Shown: in pieces, positions 46,102-59,400 of the stretch
How positions within the stretch are numbered: the stretch's first letter is position 1
Layout: each line of letters opens with the position of its first letter
From: Misgurnus anguillicaudatus
Taxonomy: Eukaryota > Chordata > Actinopteri > Cypriniformes > Cobitidae
NCBI RefSeq assembly: GCF_027580225.2
Contig: NC_073342.2
Span: forward strand, 11,218,501-11,282,500
Length of the DNA: 64,000 nt
Reading direction: 5' to 3'
Made by a program: the position numbers and the translations under genes
Notes under the pieces: model-generated
The model's database searches: none
The model's input: the letters and a program-made list of their open reading frames with translations, nothing else
What the model was told of the DNA's origin: nothing

Positions 46102-47637
46102 ATTGTGTATAAAACGTATGTATAGATTTGAACATTGCTCCAGAATTTCATTGTATCTGTACATGTACAGTGACAATAAAGATCGTATCTTTTCTTAAAT
46201 TAGCAGGTAATACGCAATTTCTAGCTTGTGCATTATAATTAATAAGTGTATACAGAACCAAACACAAACACAGTCGTTTCTTCTCAAAACATGACACTCA
46301 AGGTAATTTGTGCTTTACTGTAAATAAATCATGTAGCCTATTAACCAATCAGCAATAAGAAGTTTAATAGTTATGTCACAAGGTGACGATTTTTCGGGCG
46401 GAACCAAAAGTTGGGAAAGTTTGGTTCCGCCCGGATGTTTTCCGCCCGGACCGGGAAGAGGAAACACCGGACATCCGGTAGCATCGCGAGGGCTGTAATC
46501 GGCCAAACTAAGCACAGCTGTGCGTCGTTAGGAGGAGCGCTGGGTGATTGGAAGATCGCATCACACGGAGGGATACTTAAGAGCAGCTTAAATCACAGTT
46601 TGGGTGTTGATGGTGTATATCGAGGTGCTGAGTTGTGCTCGCCTGGTATGCTGTTGATCGCGATTGATGCTCTCTCTCTCTTCCTCATACTATTGATGGA
46701 GATCCAGGAAACCTTATAGGTCGAAGAAACGAACGAAGATCGACATCCAGGGAGAGAAACCAAGGAAACTGTATCATTTGTATTTTGGAGTGTTTGCAGT
46801 GTGGATTAACGTAGAGAAACGAGGGGCGAAGGAAGTACAGCAGCCATGAGTAACAAACTTATTTCCATTGGAAAAAATTGTTATCTGGACTTGTAATTTC
46901 TCTGAGTACCTCCAGGAGAAGGAGGGCGGCCCTACCCCTGAGATAGCGTGGTGGGTGAGCCGAAGGATCGTTATCACGAAGCCACTACAGTGACGAAACC
47001 AACCACTAGGCCGTGTTTATCCATCTCCGTATTCGCCCCGGGCGAAGTGGAGGAAGACGGGCGTCTTTTTGTGTGCACCGAGTGTGGTGGGTGAGTCTTT
47101 GGATGTAGAAACTTTCACTTTGAAGTGGTGCTGTGTATTGCTGTGTACTGCAGTGAAATTGCTGTGTGTCTTGTCAGACGTACCCCTGCCTTCACTCATT
47201 CGTCAAGGAAAGACGAAGAGGCAAGCGTCCCTAGAGAAAACCTGTAGATATTTATGCTGTGAGTGTGTTTCAGTTTCGAATAACAAAGTGGCATCCTGGA
47301 GTGATTTCTCAGCCGAACACTCAGCGGACTTTATAGAGTGGTGGTGAAGAAACGTAGAGTTGGCGGTGTGTGAGTATGACTTTGGACAAATAATATTGCT
47401 ATCTTACCTGTGTGATTTTCATCGTCGCAGAGTTAGAGGGGAGGGAGATCCGCCGCCCCGAGGTCTCTACAAAGGGGCGCCCCTGTCCAGTGTTCGATCA
47501 CCCAACGGGTACCGAGGAAAGGGCAGCGCTCGACCCGGTGTGACGTTCCCGCCCCTCTGCAGACCAACGAGCTCGCCGAGAGGGTTTGTCCCCGGCGCCA
47601 TATGGGAACTACTGTCCAGCTGACACCCTGTGGACGC

Positions 47638-49616
47638 CAAGGTTATAATCGTTAACGAAAACTAACGAAAAAACGAAAACTAGATGGGAAAAAACATTGT
47701 CGTTAACTGAAATAAAAATAAAAACGAGTCATCACAAAAAAACGATAACTAACTAAAACTGTAATGTGTGTCTGGCAAAACTAACTAAAATAAAATAAAA
47801 ATATAGATTAAATGTCCTTAGTTTTCGTCTTTGTCTTTTATAGAGCAAATAACGCTTCAAATTCCTTTCCATGCGTCTCTCATTCACACAGTGTAACATA
47901 CACACATTTGCGAATTAATGACTCGTTTAAGTTGATTCCTTACAAGGTGTTGCAAATAAATGAGTCTTTTGAGTCGATTCTTTACAAAGCAAACGGGCCA
48001 AACGTTTTGAATTGGTTCGCGAATCAGTTTAAATGAATTGTTTAGATCGCTGCAACAACTGAATCGTTTGATGCGGTTTTGCTTGTGTCTAAACACGCAA
48101 ACATAAAGTGTTGTATTACGTGAATATGAATTTACTAATCTTTTAACTAAAAGCTAAACTTCACACGTGTACCCGCCATTATATACGCGCGACCTGTTCG
48201 TCGTCAGAAACATTTAAGGATACTCCAGAAGCACTGTGAACACGTGACTGAATGAAGAAAGTCCATCGATGATTGACGTCTGATTTGCTGTCTACTGTAC
48301 TGTAAGTGCTTCTCACAACACACACACGTGACATGAGATTCACAACATAAGAAAACATGAGTTATTTTCTAAAATCAGTTTGTATTTCATGTAAGTGTAA
48401 ACTGTCGATGACCATCTTAGGATATTCTCTGAGTGAACTTTAATATGCATAACTGAATGCAAAACACTGTCGGTTTACTTGTCTGATATTTCAGCTATAA
48501 GCTGTATACATCAACATTAAGTTTTCAGACAAACAGGCAAAAATCCTCAGTTTGCTGTGGAGTCAAGAAGTGTCTTAACATTAAAAGATAAACAGACAAA
48601 AGTACAGAAATGTCACCTGTTTTAACATGCACACTATTCCAACTTAATAACACAACACGTTTGTATTTTAATACTATCTAATGTGGCCACGTTGAGACCA
48701 TTAACTCAGAAGTGTTCAAGTGAACTGTGTCCTAATGCATTAATTGTTCACACGTGTAGTATCAGTTTGATCCATTTCTTTTGAGTTTTGCATTTGGGTA
48801 CAACATACAAGTCAGCATTAAAGGCTGTTTTTCTTTGTTGTTAAAGCATGTATGTGTTGAAACATAATCAAAGGTTGATCAAATGTGACTTCTGTACTTC
48901 TGACACACTGATATTCATCTTACCAATTTCTGGTCTCCACAGCAAACTTTTGTCTTTACTGTCCTGATACTTATGGTGTGCACTGTATACTGTGTGTGCA
49001 TGTATGTGTGTATTTTTTTTCTCAAGAGTAACTACTAACTCGCTACTTGAGTATTTATTTCTTTAGATTACTTCTTTTCACCTCTGGTTATTTGTCATGG
49101 TCTTGTCTCAGACTGCGCTCTCTGACAATCTGACAGAAATGTCTTCTTGTGGCTCAAAAATGGGTTGCATAAATGCGGTTCATGTATGTCTTTAGTCTGT
49201 TGGCTCTTTAAGTTTTTTACTGGCACACATCACATTTTGCACTTACTGTGGAGTGTTGAACTTGAGACTGTTTACATATTTGTGCCCAAATGTACATTTT
49301 ATGCACTGGTTTTATTTTTGAATTAATATTTTCTAAAATTGTATGATGTTTTTGTTGAGTTAATATTACACAATTCTTTTTCTGACCTTTTTGAATCTTG
49401 CCCCTGACAAATAACCCAAATTATGAAAAAGACTAAAACTAACACTAAAACTAATAAAAACTAAACTAAAACTAAGCATTTTCAAAAAATAAAAACTAAA
49501 CTAAACTAGCAAACCCACTTCAAAAACTAATTAAAACTAAACTGAATTTGAAAACAAAAAGTCAAAACGAAATAAAAATAAAAACTAATGAAAAATGCAA
49601 AACTATAATAACCTTG
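47638..49616. mobile_element. hAT-like element with 8-bp duplication
   Basis: CAAGGTTATAAT at the left and ATAATAACCTTG at the right are inverted, flanked by a perfect GTGGACGC (47630-47637 and 49617-49624). Sub-terminal regions are rich in AACTAAAACT-type repeats. It is 1979 bp with no transposase ORF. It inserted into the LTR-like element. An internal block (about 48650-48870) recurs inverted near the window end. Confidence 0.85.
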
Positions 49617-49761
49617 GTGGACGCCAGCTGTCGTAAGTCCGCCACCCTGTAAAGTGTATACTAACCTGTTAAGTCCATTGATCAACAGAGAAGAAGAGTG
49701 CGCCGTGTATATTGACCTGAGAGGAGCCGCCATTGAAAACCACGTGCTTACAGTACGACGA

Positions 49762-50110
49762 GAAGAGGTGAGAGAGCCATCCAAGTCAGATTCATTGTGT
49801 CCTTGTGTCCCAGCTGCTGTCTGTGGAGAGAGAGAACAAGCGTGAGCATTAAGAGAACGACCTGTGAGGAAACCTGCACTTACCAGGAGCTGTAGTCAGC
49901 AAAGAGGTGAGAGAGCCATTTGAGTCAGATTCATTGTGTCCTTGTGTCCCAGCTGTTGTCTGTGGAGAGAGAGAACAAACGTGAGCGCTGAGAGAACGAG
50001 CTGTGAAGGAAACCTGCATTTACCAAGAGCTGTAGCCAGCGAAGAGGTGAGGGAGCCATTTGAGTCAGATTCATTGTGTCCTTGTGTCCCAGCTGCTGTC
50101 TGTGGAGAGA
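49762..50110 (+). repeat. 140-bp tandem repeat, about 2.5 copies
   Basis: Units start at about 49763, 49902 and 50042 with AAGAGGTGAG(A/G)GAGCC, and each contains GTCAGATTCATTGTGTCC. They lie inside the LTR-like element. The same peptide string in several frames is a by-product. Confidence 0.85.
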
Positions 50111-50639
50111 GAGAGAAGGAGAGTGAGCAGACGATAAGGAATCGTACGAGCCCGAGCGGTGGAGTGCCGCGAAGCACAATACAGGTACACAGATAGGAGA
50201 AATTGACACCAACACTGATTTTACTTTGATTCTGCCTCCAGGAAGGAAGAGGAGTGCGCCACGGGCAGAAGGAACCAGGCAGGAGCCGTTCTTCGACGTC
50301 CCCTCCTCCTGTCACTCACTCGGCCGTGGCCCCCTGGAGGGCAGAGCCTGATATTAGTTTTAATCCCCCTTTCCCCAAGTCCCAGTACATTTTAAATATT
50401 TAATAAATAAAGAATATTTTATACTTACCTGTCCTCGTTGTTGTCTGGTCATTGGGTTGGTTTTGGGGACCTCCTCGAGGTGGAAGTTGAGAAGGGGCGT
50501 GGCTTAACAATTATCAGCCAGCCCCTGGGTGTGACAGTTACATCACATATTTATCATTTTCAACTGTATCACAGATTCTGTAATATGATTATCTTCGTAC
50601 AAAATCATTTTAAATAATTGTTTTGTGTATTTGTTACAG

Positions 50640-51344
50640 GTGACACCCAGAAGCTCTCAGATCTGAGGATTGTATTAATAGGGAACAGAAGATCTGGTAA
50701 GAGTTCATCAGGAAACATCATCCTGAACAGAGAGGAGTTTGACTTGAAGAGATCTGCTCAGTGTGTGAAGAGACAGAGAGAAGTAGCAGACAGACACATC
50801 ACTGTGATTGAAGCTCCTGGATGGAGGATTGATGAACCTGTAGATCAGAGCTCTGAGTTACTGAAAGAAGAGATTTTACTCAGTGTGTCTCTGTGTCCTC
50901 CAGGACCTCACATTGTTCTTCTGCTTATACGTGTGGACTACAGATTTAAAGTGAATGATAGAAAAGTATTACAGGGTTATGTTGATCTTCTGGGTGAGAG
51001 AGTCTGGAGTCACACTATAGTGCTCTTCACTTGTGGAGACTTTCTAGGAGACACAACTATAGAGCAACACATTGAGAGTGAAGGTGAGGATCTCCAGTGG
51101 CTGGTGAAGAAATGTGGGAACAGATATCATCTTCTCAACAATAAGAACAGAAGTGATGAAACTCAGATCAAAGATCTGCTGGAGAAGATAGAGGAAACAG
51201 TGACAGAAAACAACGGCTGCTGTTTTGAAATGGACAGAAAGATTTTACAGGAGATAAAAGAGAGAAGGAGAGCAGAGAACAAGAGAGCAGAACAACGAAT
51301 GAAGAGGATGAAGAAACAGAGAGAGATGATCAGATCACAGATGA
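50640..51344 (+). CDS. GIMAP gene 2, GTPase exon D, intact
   Basis: About 235 codons following the acceptor TTTGTTACAG, with no stop or frameshift. It encodes a GTPase of IMAP family (AIG1 domain): G1 GNRRSGKSS near the start, a GNIILN switch region, G3-like ITVIEAPGW, SHTIVLFTCGD and the late RYHLLNN motif, then a Lys/Arg/Glu-rich helical tail. Fish GIMAPs are cytosolic or membrane-associated proteins of lymphoid cells (family knowledge). Spliced to exon 1 it reads MSSKMDA-GDTQKLS. The end is either the donor ATGA|GTGAGT at 51345 or, unspliced, TAA at 51350-51352 after MSE. The latter would give a single-domain protein of about 245 residues. Confidence 0.88.
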
Positions 51345-51352
51345 GTGAGTAA

Positions 51353-51957
51353 ACATTGCCTCTTTATAGTGAATGTAAATGATGGGCAGTCGGATATTTC
51401 ACAAACCAGATTTAATCTTGTGTCACCAGCATGAGAACTGTTTATCAGTAATATCAAATTAAGTGACTGTAATCTACTTATCAATAACACATTTAATGGG
51501 GCTGCACGATGCGATATGCAATAACTTGCCAAATGATATGCAATACAATAATAATGGTTTAAATAAGTCTGAATAATAATAAAATATATTTAAAAACTAA
51601 AAATCATAAAAGAACATAAGTTTCACATTCTTTCTGAGAAGAAACATCAGTCTCTTTGTCTGAAGAGTTCCTCTGCTGTCTGCATTGACCCAAAACTCAG
51701 ACTATGCATAACTTTTTGAAGTATTAAAATCATTTAGATATTGCAAAACATTGCCAGTTGTGTATTGCGATATGCCCACTTGCAGTAGGATTATTTCAAT
51801 ATATCTTGCAGATCTAATATTTAGGTTTTGATTATTTATTCTGAGTGTAATAATAAATATAAACTTATTTCAAAATCTAAATGAGAAATAAAAAATCTGA
51901 AAATTCAGGGCTGTAGTTGGTGAGGTGAAGGGCCCCTTGTGATGCGCGGGTTGATGG
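51353..51957. other. Spacer before the Gypsy element
   Basis: AT-rich. The segment at 51495-51790 with ACGATGCGATATGCAATA and ATTGCGATATGCCC resembles a degraded transposon. No exon is supported. Confidence 0.4.
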
Positions 51958-53375
51958 TGTAGCCCAGACTAAATAATTGAGTTAATTTGTGCAAAAGTCC
52001 ATTTTATGATTTAAAATGTTACAGAAGGTAAAGGGTTAAGAGAAATAATGTTTGGTTGAAATGTGCTTTGTTTTGGATGTGTTATGTGCACTCAAGTTTG
52101 TTAATGCTTTGCTTTGACCCCTTTTGATTGGTTATTTACCTGGCAGTCATTGAAAGTCTGTGTAAAGGGGCGGGGCTTATTGGAAGTGCGCAGTTTTTGC
52201 AAGGTTGATGAGCGAGAGACCCTCGGGACAGTGAACGGGAGCTCATATAAAATATGCCAGACTTTTGGGACAACTTACCGTTGTGCTACGTTTGGAACTT
52301 GATGTACCAAGTAAAAAGGTATTAAATAGAGTTTTTGAAGTGTTGAAAATGAGATTGCTGTGTTAAATCAATACAGTATGTAATGATGAAGGCTATGCTA
52401 ATCGCGATTAGCCTGTTAGCTTATTTATGCATGTGTGGTTGTAACATATTGTATGTAAGCTTTAACCCTGTATATTAGATGCAATTTATTGGATGTTTTA
52501 GTAATTATTGCGTCCTACATAGGAAAAACGGACCGTTTTTCTCAGTGAAGAAAGCCTGATCAGGATAATCTTTCTGATCAATATGACCAATATCTCATCA
52601 TCCCATCTGCTGCGTGAGTTTCTTTAAGCTACGAGTTTCTAACTACCTCCGACCAGATTTGTGACCACCCTGTGGATTTGCCAGTCATTATTTTACACAT
52701 CCAGCACGGTTATTTCATCTCCCCCATTGCCTCATCGCTGTGTGTGAGTACAATACCTGCACGTGCATTGATTATTTAGTTTTTTCTGTTTGCTTTATAA
52801 GTGAAGCGGCCAGTTAAGTTTTGTTTTCTCTGCCACACCGTACTCAAGCATCGAACACAGGCCTGCAACGTTGGGGTTATTACAAACTGTGTACGAGTGT
52901 GTGTGTGATTGGGCCCTTTTCTTATGATTGTATTTGTGTTTAAAAGTGTAAGTGTTTAAATCATTCATATATATTAAGACAGTTATTGGTTAAAAATAAC
53001 AGATAATTGGATTAAACTGTCTTATTGGATATTGTAAAGGTAATACAGAAAATCTTGATTTAAGAAAATACTTTAAAGCCTAAATGTAAATAAGGTTTAC
53101 AAAACTTGTATTTTACTTTCATACATTTTATTTTATTGGTGAATATATATCCTGTTTAAAAAAAAAAGAAACAATTGAATATCCTATATTTTGTTTATCT
53201 TAAGTGTTTTTTCAATACATTTATATTTGATACAATTTCTTCATTGTTTCTTGTCTACAGTAATTTCAAATAATTTACACTAACTGTTGAGGGAACCTAA
53301 AGAGTACCCAGGAACCCCTCCCGTGTTATACTAGTTTAATTCTAATTTTAGATAATATAGGAGGTAGGGGTTACA
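51958..53375 (+). repeat. 5' LTR of the Gypsy element
   Basis: Starts TGTAGCCCAG and ends GGGGTTACA. A TATAAAA (near 52245) precedes the likely transcript start. It differs from the 3' LTR by a C/T near 52529, a T/G near 52830 and one A in a poly-A run near 53160. Confidence 0.95.
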
Positions 53376-53380
53376 TAAAA

Positions 53381-53400
53381 TGGAGGCTCCGCTGGGATCC
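53381..53400 (+). other. Candidate primer-binding site
   Basis: TGGAGGCTCCGCTGGGATCC lies five bases after the LTR. The TGG start can pair with a tRNA 3' CCA. Which tRNA cannot be decided from here. Confidence 0.55.
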
Positions 53401-53462
53401 AATTTCCCTAAATTACAATAGTTTACCCAGTTAAAGAATACATTGAAGCACATAAAATAGCT

Positions 53463-56400
53463 ATGGCTGGCAAAGCAAGTTCCACCTTTGTCCTTGAGCT
53501 TCGTAATTGGTGCAGAGGAGAAGGAATTGATTCCGCCAAGGCTATTCTGTTAACCAGAGTGCCAGAAGAAGCAGAGGTAGCATTCATTGAAGAAACTCTG
53601 CAGCAGATCAAATCACTCGGCCGAGTGCGAGTGAGAGGAAAAATGTTCAAATCTGATCAAAACTACATGGCTGTGTTATGTGAATGCCGTGAAACAATAG
53701 ATGCAGCCACCCTCCCTCCTGATGTTATGCCCTTGGGTGGAGGGGATACGTGGATCATAACAACTGCAGGTGATGAGAGCCATGGTACAGAGAGTTTCGC
53801 AGAGAAATTGTCTAGATTATTAAGAGATGAGGGTAAGACAATGGAAGATGCTCAAGCTCTCTTATCTCCTAACTTGGGTTCAGGTAATAGCCCTGAGTCT
53901 ATAATTAGAGCTGTAGGGGATCTCTTAGAAAAAACAACCAAATCTACCTCGGAAAGCAGTGTTTACCGCCGCCTTAGAACTTTTTCGGGAGTAAGCCCTA
54001 CTCCTGCTGGAGAAGAAAATCTAGAGAGTTGGAGTGAACAAGCAAGACTAATGGTAGAGGAATGTGACTGTCCTGTCAAAGAAAAGAAGAGGAGAATTGT
54101 TGAGAGTTTAAAAGGCCCCGCGCTAGATATCATTCAAGCCGTGAGACTTACCAACTCAAGTGCAAGTCCTATGGAATACATTGAGGCATTGGAAAGTGCA
54201 TTCGGTACGTCCGAGTCTGGTGAAGACCTGTATTTTGCATTTAGGTTACTGAGACAAAAGCCAGGTGAGCTGTTATCTGCTTTTCTCAGAAGAATAGAGA
54301 AATCGCTAACTAAACTTGCACAGAAAGGAGGTCTAGAGCGTGAATTAACGGATAGAGCTAGAGTAGAACAGCTTATTCGTGGTGCAACAGAGTCTGATTT
54401 AATGCTGCTGCAGCTGAGATTAAGAGAAAGGAAAAGTAGTCCTCCCAATTTTTTGCAGCTTTTGGGGGAAATTAGAGAAGAGGAGGAACACGAAGCAGCA
54501 AGGCATAAATTATCAGCACGACGATCACATGTCAAAACAGTGCAAGTGGATACCACCACAGGCGATGAACCATCTGAAATATCCAGACTACAGGCCGAAT
54601 TAAAGGAGGTGAAGTTAATGGTGGCTCATTTAACTTCTGCAGAGCTCTCTTCACCCACTGCTTTAGTTAATAGTGCTAGAGTGGCAAAGAAATCATCCAA
54701 TGCAGAACCAAACAGTGAAGTGGAGGCTTTACGGAAACAGGTTCAAGATTTAAAGATTCAGCTAAATGCTGTGTTGGTAAAACAACCTAATACACGAGAA
54801 GTGTCTCAGACAACATCTAAAGAAGTTTCAAGTACTTCCTCCAAAACAGTAAGACGTTCATCTTCTCAAGAGACTGATACTTTTTTCTGCTACCGATGCG
54901 GCGAAGATGGGCATATTGCCACTAAATGCACATCTCCTGAGAATTCCAACAAAGTAATTCAGAAATTACTACAAGCTTTGCGGAGAGCTAAAGAAGCAAG
55001 AAAAGTATCACCTCAGAGTAATGTTACAGAACACTGCAATGTGAGAACAAGCACTGTTGAACCAGAGAAACCAAATTTGCATATTCCAAAAGGGTTGGTG
55101 GGCCCTTCGTCTACTATAGATGTTAAAGTATGCGGCCATTCTTGCAAAGCCTTATTGGATACTGGCTCACAGGTCACAATAATATTTGAAAGTTGGCACT
55201 CAAAATACCTGTCAAATGTTCCCATTCAACCTGTTACTGGTCTTGCGATCTGGGGTTTGAGTGAAGCAAGCTATCCATACAAAGGATACATCGTAGTTGA
55301 CCTTGAATTCTCAGAGAAATTGGGTGTTTCTGGATCTCTGTCTGTTCTTGCCTTGGTATGTCCAGAGCCTCGTAGCTCTAACCACGTTCCGATTATAATT
55401 GGAACCAATGCCAATCTGTTCAAACGCCTAGCTGACCTTTGTACTACACAACCAAGTGATGCCTCAGTGTCGTCCCTTCGGATACAGCCACTGATCTTAC
55501 AGGCCCAACAGCAGAAACAAAAGGCTGAAATGATCAAATGGACAGATGAATCCATAGGACAAGTGAAATGGTTGGGTCCAGGTTCATTAAATATTGATCC
55601 CAGAAAGGAATGCTTAGTTTCCTGTAAAGTAGAGCAACAACGTTCACTCTCCAGAGAAATTTTGTTAGTTGAAACACCTACTTCTCTTACTCTTCCAGCT
55701 GGAGTATTGTTACCGTCGTTTGTGTTACCTGCCTCACAGATGGATGTAAATGAGCTTCCTGTTCTGTTGCAAAATGACACCTTAAAACCCGTCTCACTTC
55801 CTGAGGGCACCGTTCTTGCACATATCTATGCAACTGATATTGTGACTGTTGTCCAGCATTCTGATACTAAACCTGATGCTCTAGATCCCAGTCTCTTTAG
55901 CTTTGGTGAGTCACCCATGTCAGAAAGCTGGAAGAAAAGACTGAGTCAAAAGCTTGCTGAGAAGCACAACGTTTTCTCTCTTAATGAGTGGGATGTAGGT
56001 TTAGCTAAGGGAGTAGAACACCATATCCGACTCAGTGACCCTCGTCCATTCAGAGAGCGATCACGCCGCTTGGCACCAGCTGACATCGATGATGTCCGTC
56101 GGCATCTCCAAGAATTACTAGCAGCTGGTATAATCAAAGAGTCACGCAGTCCATATGCCTCTCCTATTGTCATCGCAAGGAAGAAAAATGGCAGTGTCAG
56201 AATGTGTGTTGATTATCGCACTCTTAACAACCGCACAATACCTGACCAGTACACCATGCCACGCATAGACGATGCGTTGGACTGCTTATCAGGAAGCAAA
56301 TGGTTTTCTGTCCTTGACCTTCGAAGCGGATACTACCAGATAGAAATGGCTGAAGAAGACAAGGAAAAGACAGCTTTCATATGTCCCCTTGGATTTTTCC

Positions 56401-59400
56401 AATTCCAACGAATGCCACAGGGAATTACTGGGGCCCCTGCGACATTTCAACGTCTTATGGAGAAAGCTGTGGGGGATATGAATCTTCTTCAAGTCGTGGT
56501 CTATCTGGATGACATCATCGTATTCGGGAAAACCTTGGAAGATCATGAAGAACGCCTTTTAAAGGTGCTGGATAGGCTAGAGGAGGTTGGTTTGAAGATA
56601 TCCATCGATAAATGTCAGTTCTGCCAACCCAAAGTAACGTACGTTGGGCACATTGTGTCAGAAGCGGGCATAGCCACAGATCCTAAGAAAGTGGAAGTAG
56701 TGAAACAGTGGAAACAGCCCACTGATCTTAAAGCATTAAGATCCTTTCTTGGATTTTGTGGATATTATCGCAGATTCATTGCCAATTATTCCTCAATAGT
56801 ACGACCTTTAACTGAGCTTACTAAAGGTTATCCTCCTACTCAAAGTAAAAGGAAACAGGCCAACAAAGGGTCTGATGGCTACTTTAAAGAGAAGGAACCT
56901 TTTGGAGAAAGGTGGGATCAGAGCTGCACAGAGGCCTTTAACAAAATTCTAAACTGTCTTACAAATGCCCCAGTTCTTGCTTTTGCAGACCCCACAAAAC
57001 CATATATACTCCATGTAGATGCAAGCATGAATGGTTTGGGGGCTGTGTTAAATCAGGAGTACCCAGAGGGTCTGAGACCTGTGGCTTTTGCGAGTCGTAA
57101 ACTCATTGCATCTGAACAGCGTTATCCGGTCCATCAGTTGGAATTCTTGGCTTTAAAATCGGCCATAGTGGATAAGTTCCACGACTATTTGTATGGAGCC
57201 AGATTCACAGTCAGAACGGATAATAATCCTTTGACCTATGTGCTTACGACGGCCAAGCTTAATGCCACAGGACATCGTTGGCTTGCAGCCCTTGCCACCT
57301 ATAATTTCAACATTCAATACCGACCTGGAAAACACAACATTGACGCTGATCTTCTGTCTCGAAATTGTTCTACAGACTCCTCGAACGAGTGGGAAGAGAT
57401 TCCATTGACGGGCATTAAAGCAATTTGCTCTCAAGCCTCTTTGTCAGAGTTGACGGACATGCCCACTAGACTAGTAGATCAACTAGGAGCTTCTGCTGCT
57501 ATTATTCCAGATGCGTACGCATTTCCTACTTGTGTAGAGCAGAGTTCCTTAAAACCTTTGACACCCCAACAGTTGAGACAGGATCAAGAAAATGATCCTG
57601 TCATTAGTGTTGTGAAAAAGGGAATTGAGACTGGCAGAGTGATGACTTCAAATAAAGGAGATAGTCCTGCAATATCACTCCTTCAACGTGAAAGTGCAAA
57701 ATTGGTGATACTAAATGGATTACTTCACAGAGTAACCCAGAGACCCTCTGGTAAGGAGATCAAGCAATTAGTGTTACCTGAGAAATACAGACGTCTGGTG
57801 TTAAGGTCTCTTCATGATGAATCAGGGCATCTTGGCGTGGAGAGAACTACTGAACTAATTAAGGACAGGTTCTTTTGGCCCAAAATGAATTCAGAAATTG
57901 AAACCTACATCAAACATTGTGGACGATGTACTTCTAGGAAGTCATTACCTCAAAAGGCAGCTCCACTTCACCAAATCACAAGTGATGGCCCCTTAGACCT
58001 TGTATGCATAGACTTCCTGTCATTAGAATCAGATTCTAGAGGGATCTCTAACATAATTGTCATAACTGATCATTTCACGCGGTACGCCCAAGCGTTCCCA
58101 ACAAAAGACCAAAAAGCCCTTACTGTAGCCAAGGTATTGTGTGAAAGATACTTTGTACATTATGGCTTACCAGCCAGAATACACTCGGACCAGGGAACTG
58201 ATTTCGAGAGTAAATTGATCAAAGAGCTTCTGTCCATGTTGGGGATAAGAAAGTCAAGAACAACTCCCTATCATCCCCAGGGAGATCCCCAACCTGAACG
58301 CTTTAATCGTACTCTCTTATCAATGCTTGGAACTCTTGACTCTGCAAAGAAACAGAAATGGAGTCAATACATTTGTCATTTAGTGCATGCATATAACTGC
58401 ACGAAAAATGACGCTACTGGATACTCACCTTACTATTTAATGTTTGGTAGAGAGGCTCGGTTGCCAGTAGATGTTTGCTTCAGTACATCCTCTGATGGTG
58501 AAAATGAGGTCCATTACCAGCAATACATCTCTGAAATGAGAGAACAATTGAGAAAAGCATATCAACTGGCTTCAGATGCAGCAAACAAGAGTCATCTTAA
58601 AAACAAAGCCCGGTATGATCATAGGGTCCGCAACCAACCTTTGGAAGAAGGTGACAGAGTACTTCTACGGAATGTTGGACTTACTGGACGACACAAACTC
58701 CAAGATCGATGGAAACCTGTACCTTACAAAATTCTTGAAAAACTGCCCAACTTACCCGTATATCGTGTAAAGCCTGAGAGAGGTGTCGGTATAGTAAAAA
58801 CAGTACATCGAAATCTCCTGTTGCCAATTGGGTATTTGGTTAGAATGTCTGACTCCCTTGAGAATGAAAGATTATATGAGCGACCACTCACAAGAGCTCA
58901 AGCTACAGAAAATCTTAGACAAAAGAAACCTGATAAGCCTGAATTTCAGCAAAGTCAAATGCACACAGAAAGTTCAGAGTCTGAGGATGAATATCTTGCC
59001 CCTCCACATCAGTTCAGTAGAAAAGAACTCGTGAAACAAATAAAAGACATGTCAAATCCCTCTGAGAGCATTGTAAATGATGATGAAGTGGTCATTGAAG
59101 GAGAGGAACATCTTAATACTCAGACCAATGATGAGTTGGAAAAAACAAGTCCCATGGAGGATCCTGAGGTTGAAGTTCCAGATCAAATCCCTGATACTGT
59201 GGTGGACACAGGTTTAGAAGGGGGAGACGTCCCTACTTCTGATATATCTCTGGGAGATGATGAAGCTTTAAGTTCACGTCCTTCCAAAAGACAAGTGAGA
59301 CCAGTCATTCGTCTGAGTTATGATGAACCTGGCAAACCTTCAAATAGGCCATTCACTATCATTCATAGAGGAATAATGATTCAATTCAGTGATTATTCTG

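Larger units (their letters stand above)
46374..50536 (+). mobile_element. LTR-like element (probable long solo LTR) in GIMAP gene 2 intron
   Basis: Begins TGTCACAAGGTGACG and ends GGTGTGACA, flanked by a 4-bp duplication GTTA (46370-46373 and 50537-50540). The unfilled site is seen in unit 1 near 22484 (TTTAATAGTTACATG), so the boundaries are exact. Without the hAT nested at 47638-49616 it is about 2.18 kb. It has a perfect hairpin near the start (46395-46433), a 140-bp tandem repeat (49762-50110) and AATAAATAAAG near 50403. TG...CA ends plus a polyadenylation signal suggest an LTR. No pol sequence is present. A non-LTR explanation cannot be excluded. Confidence 0.65.

Noticed and set aside
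49750..50315. Repeated peptide ORFs over the 140-bp repeats
   Set aside because: They arise from a tandem repeat that is open in several frames; no protein family is recognised.
52114..52302. A small gene duplicated at 52.1 and 59.7 kb
   Set aside because: It is simply the same place in the two LTRs of the Gypsy element.
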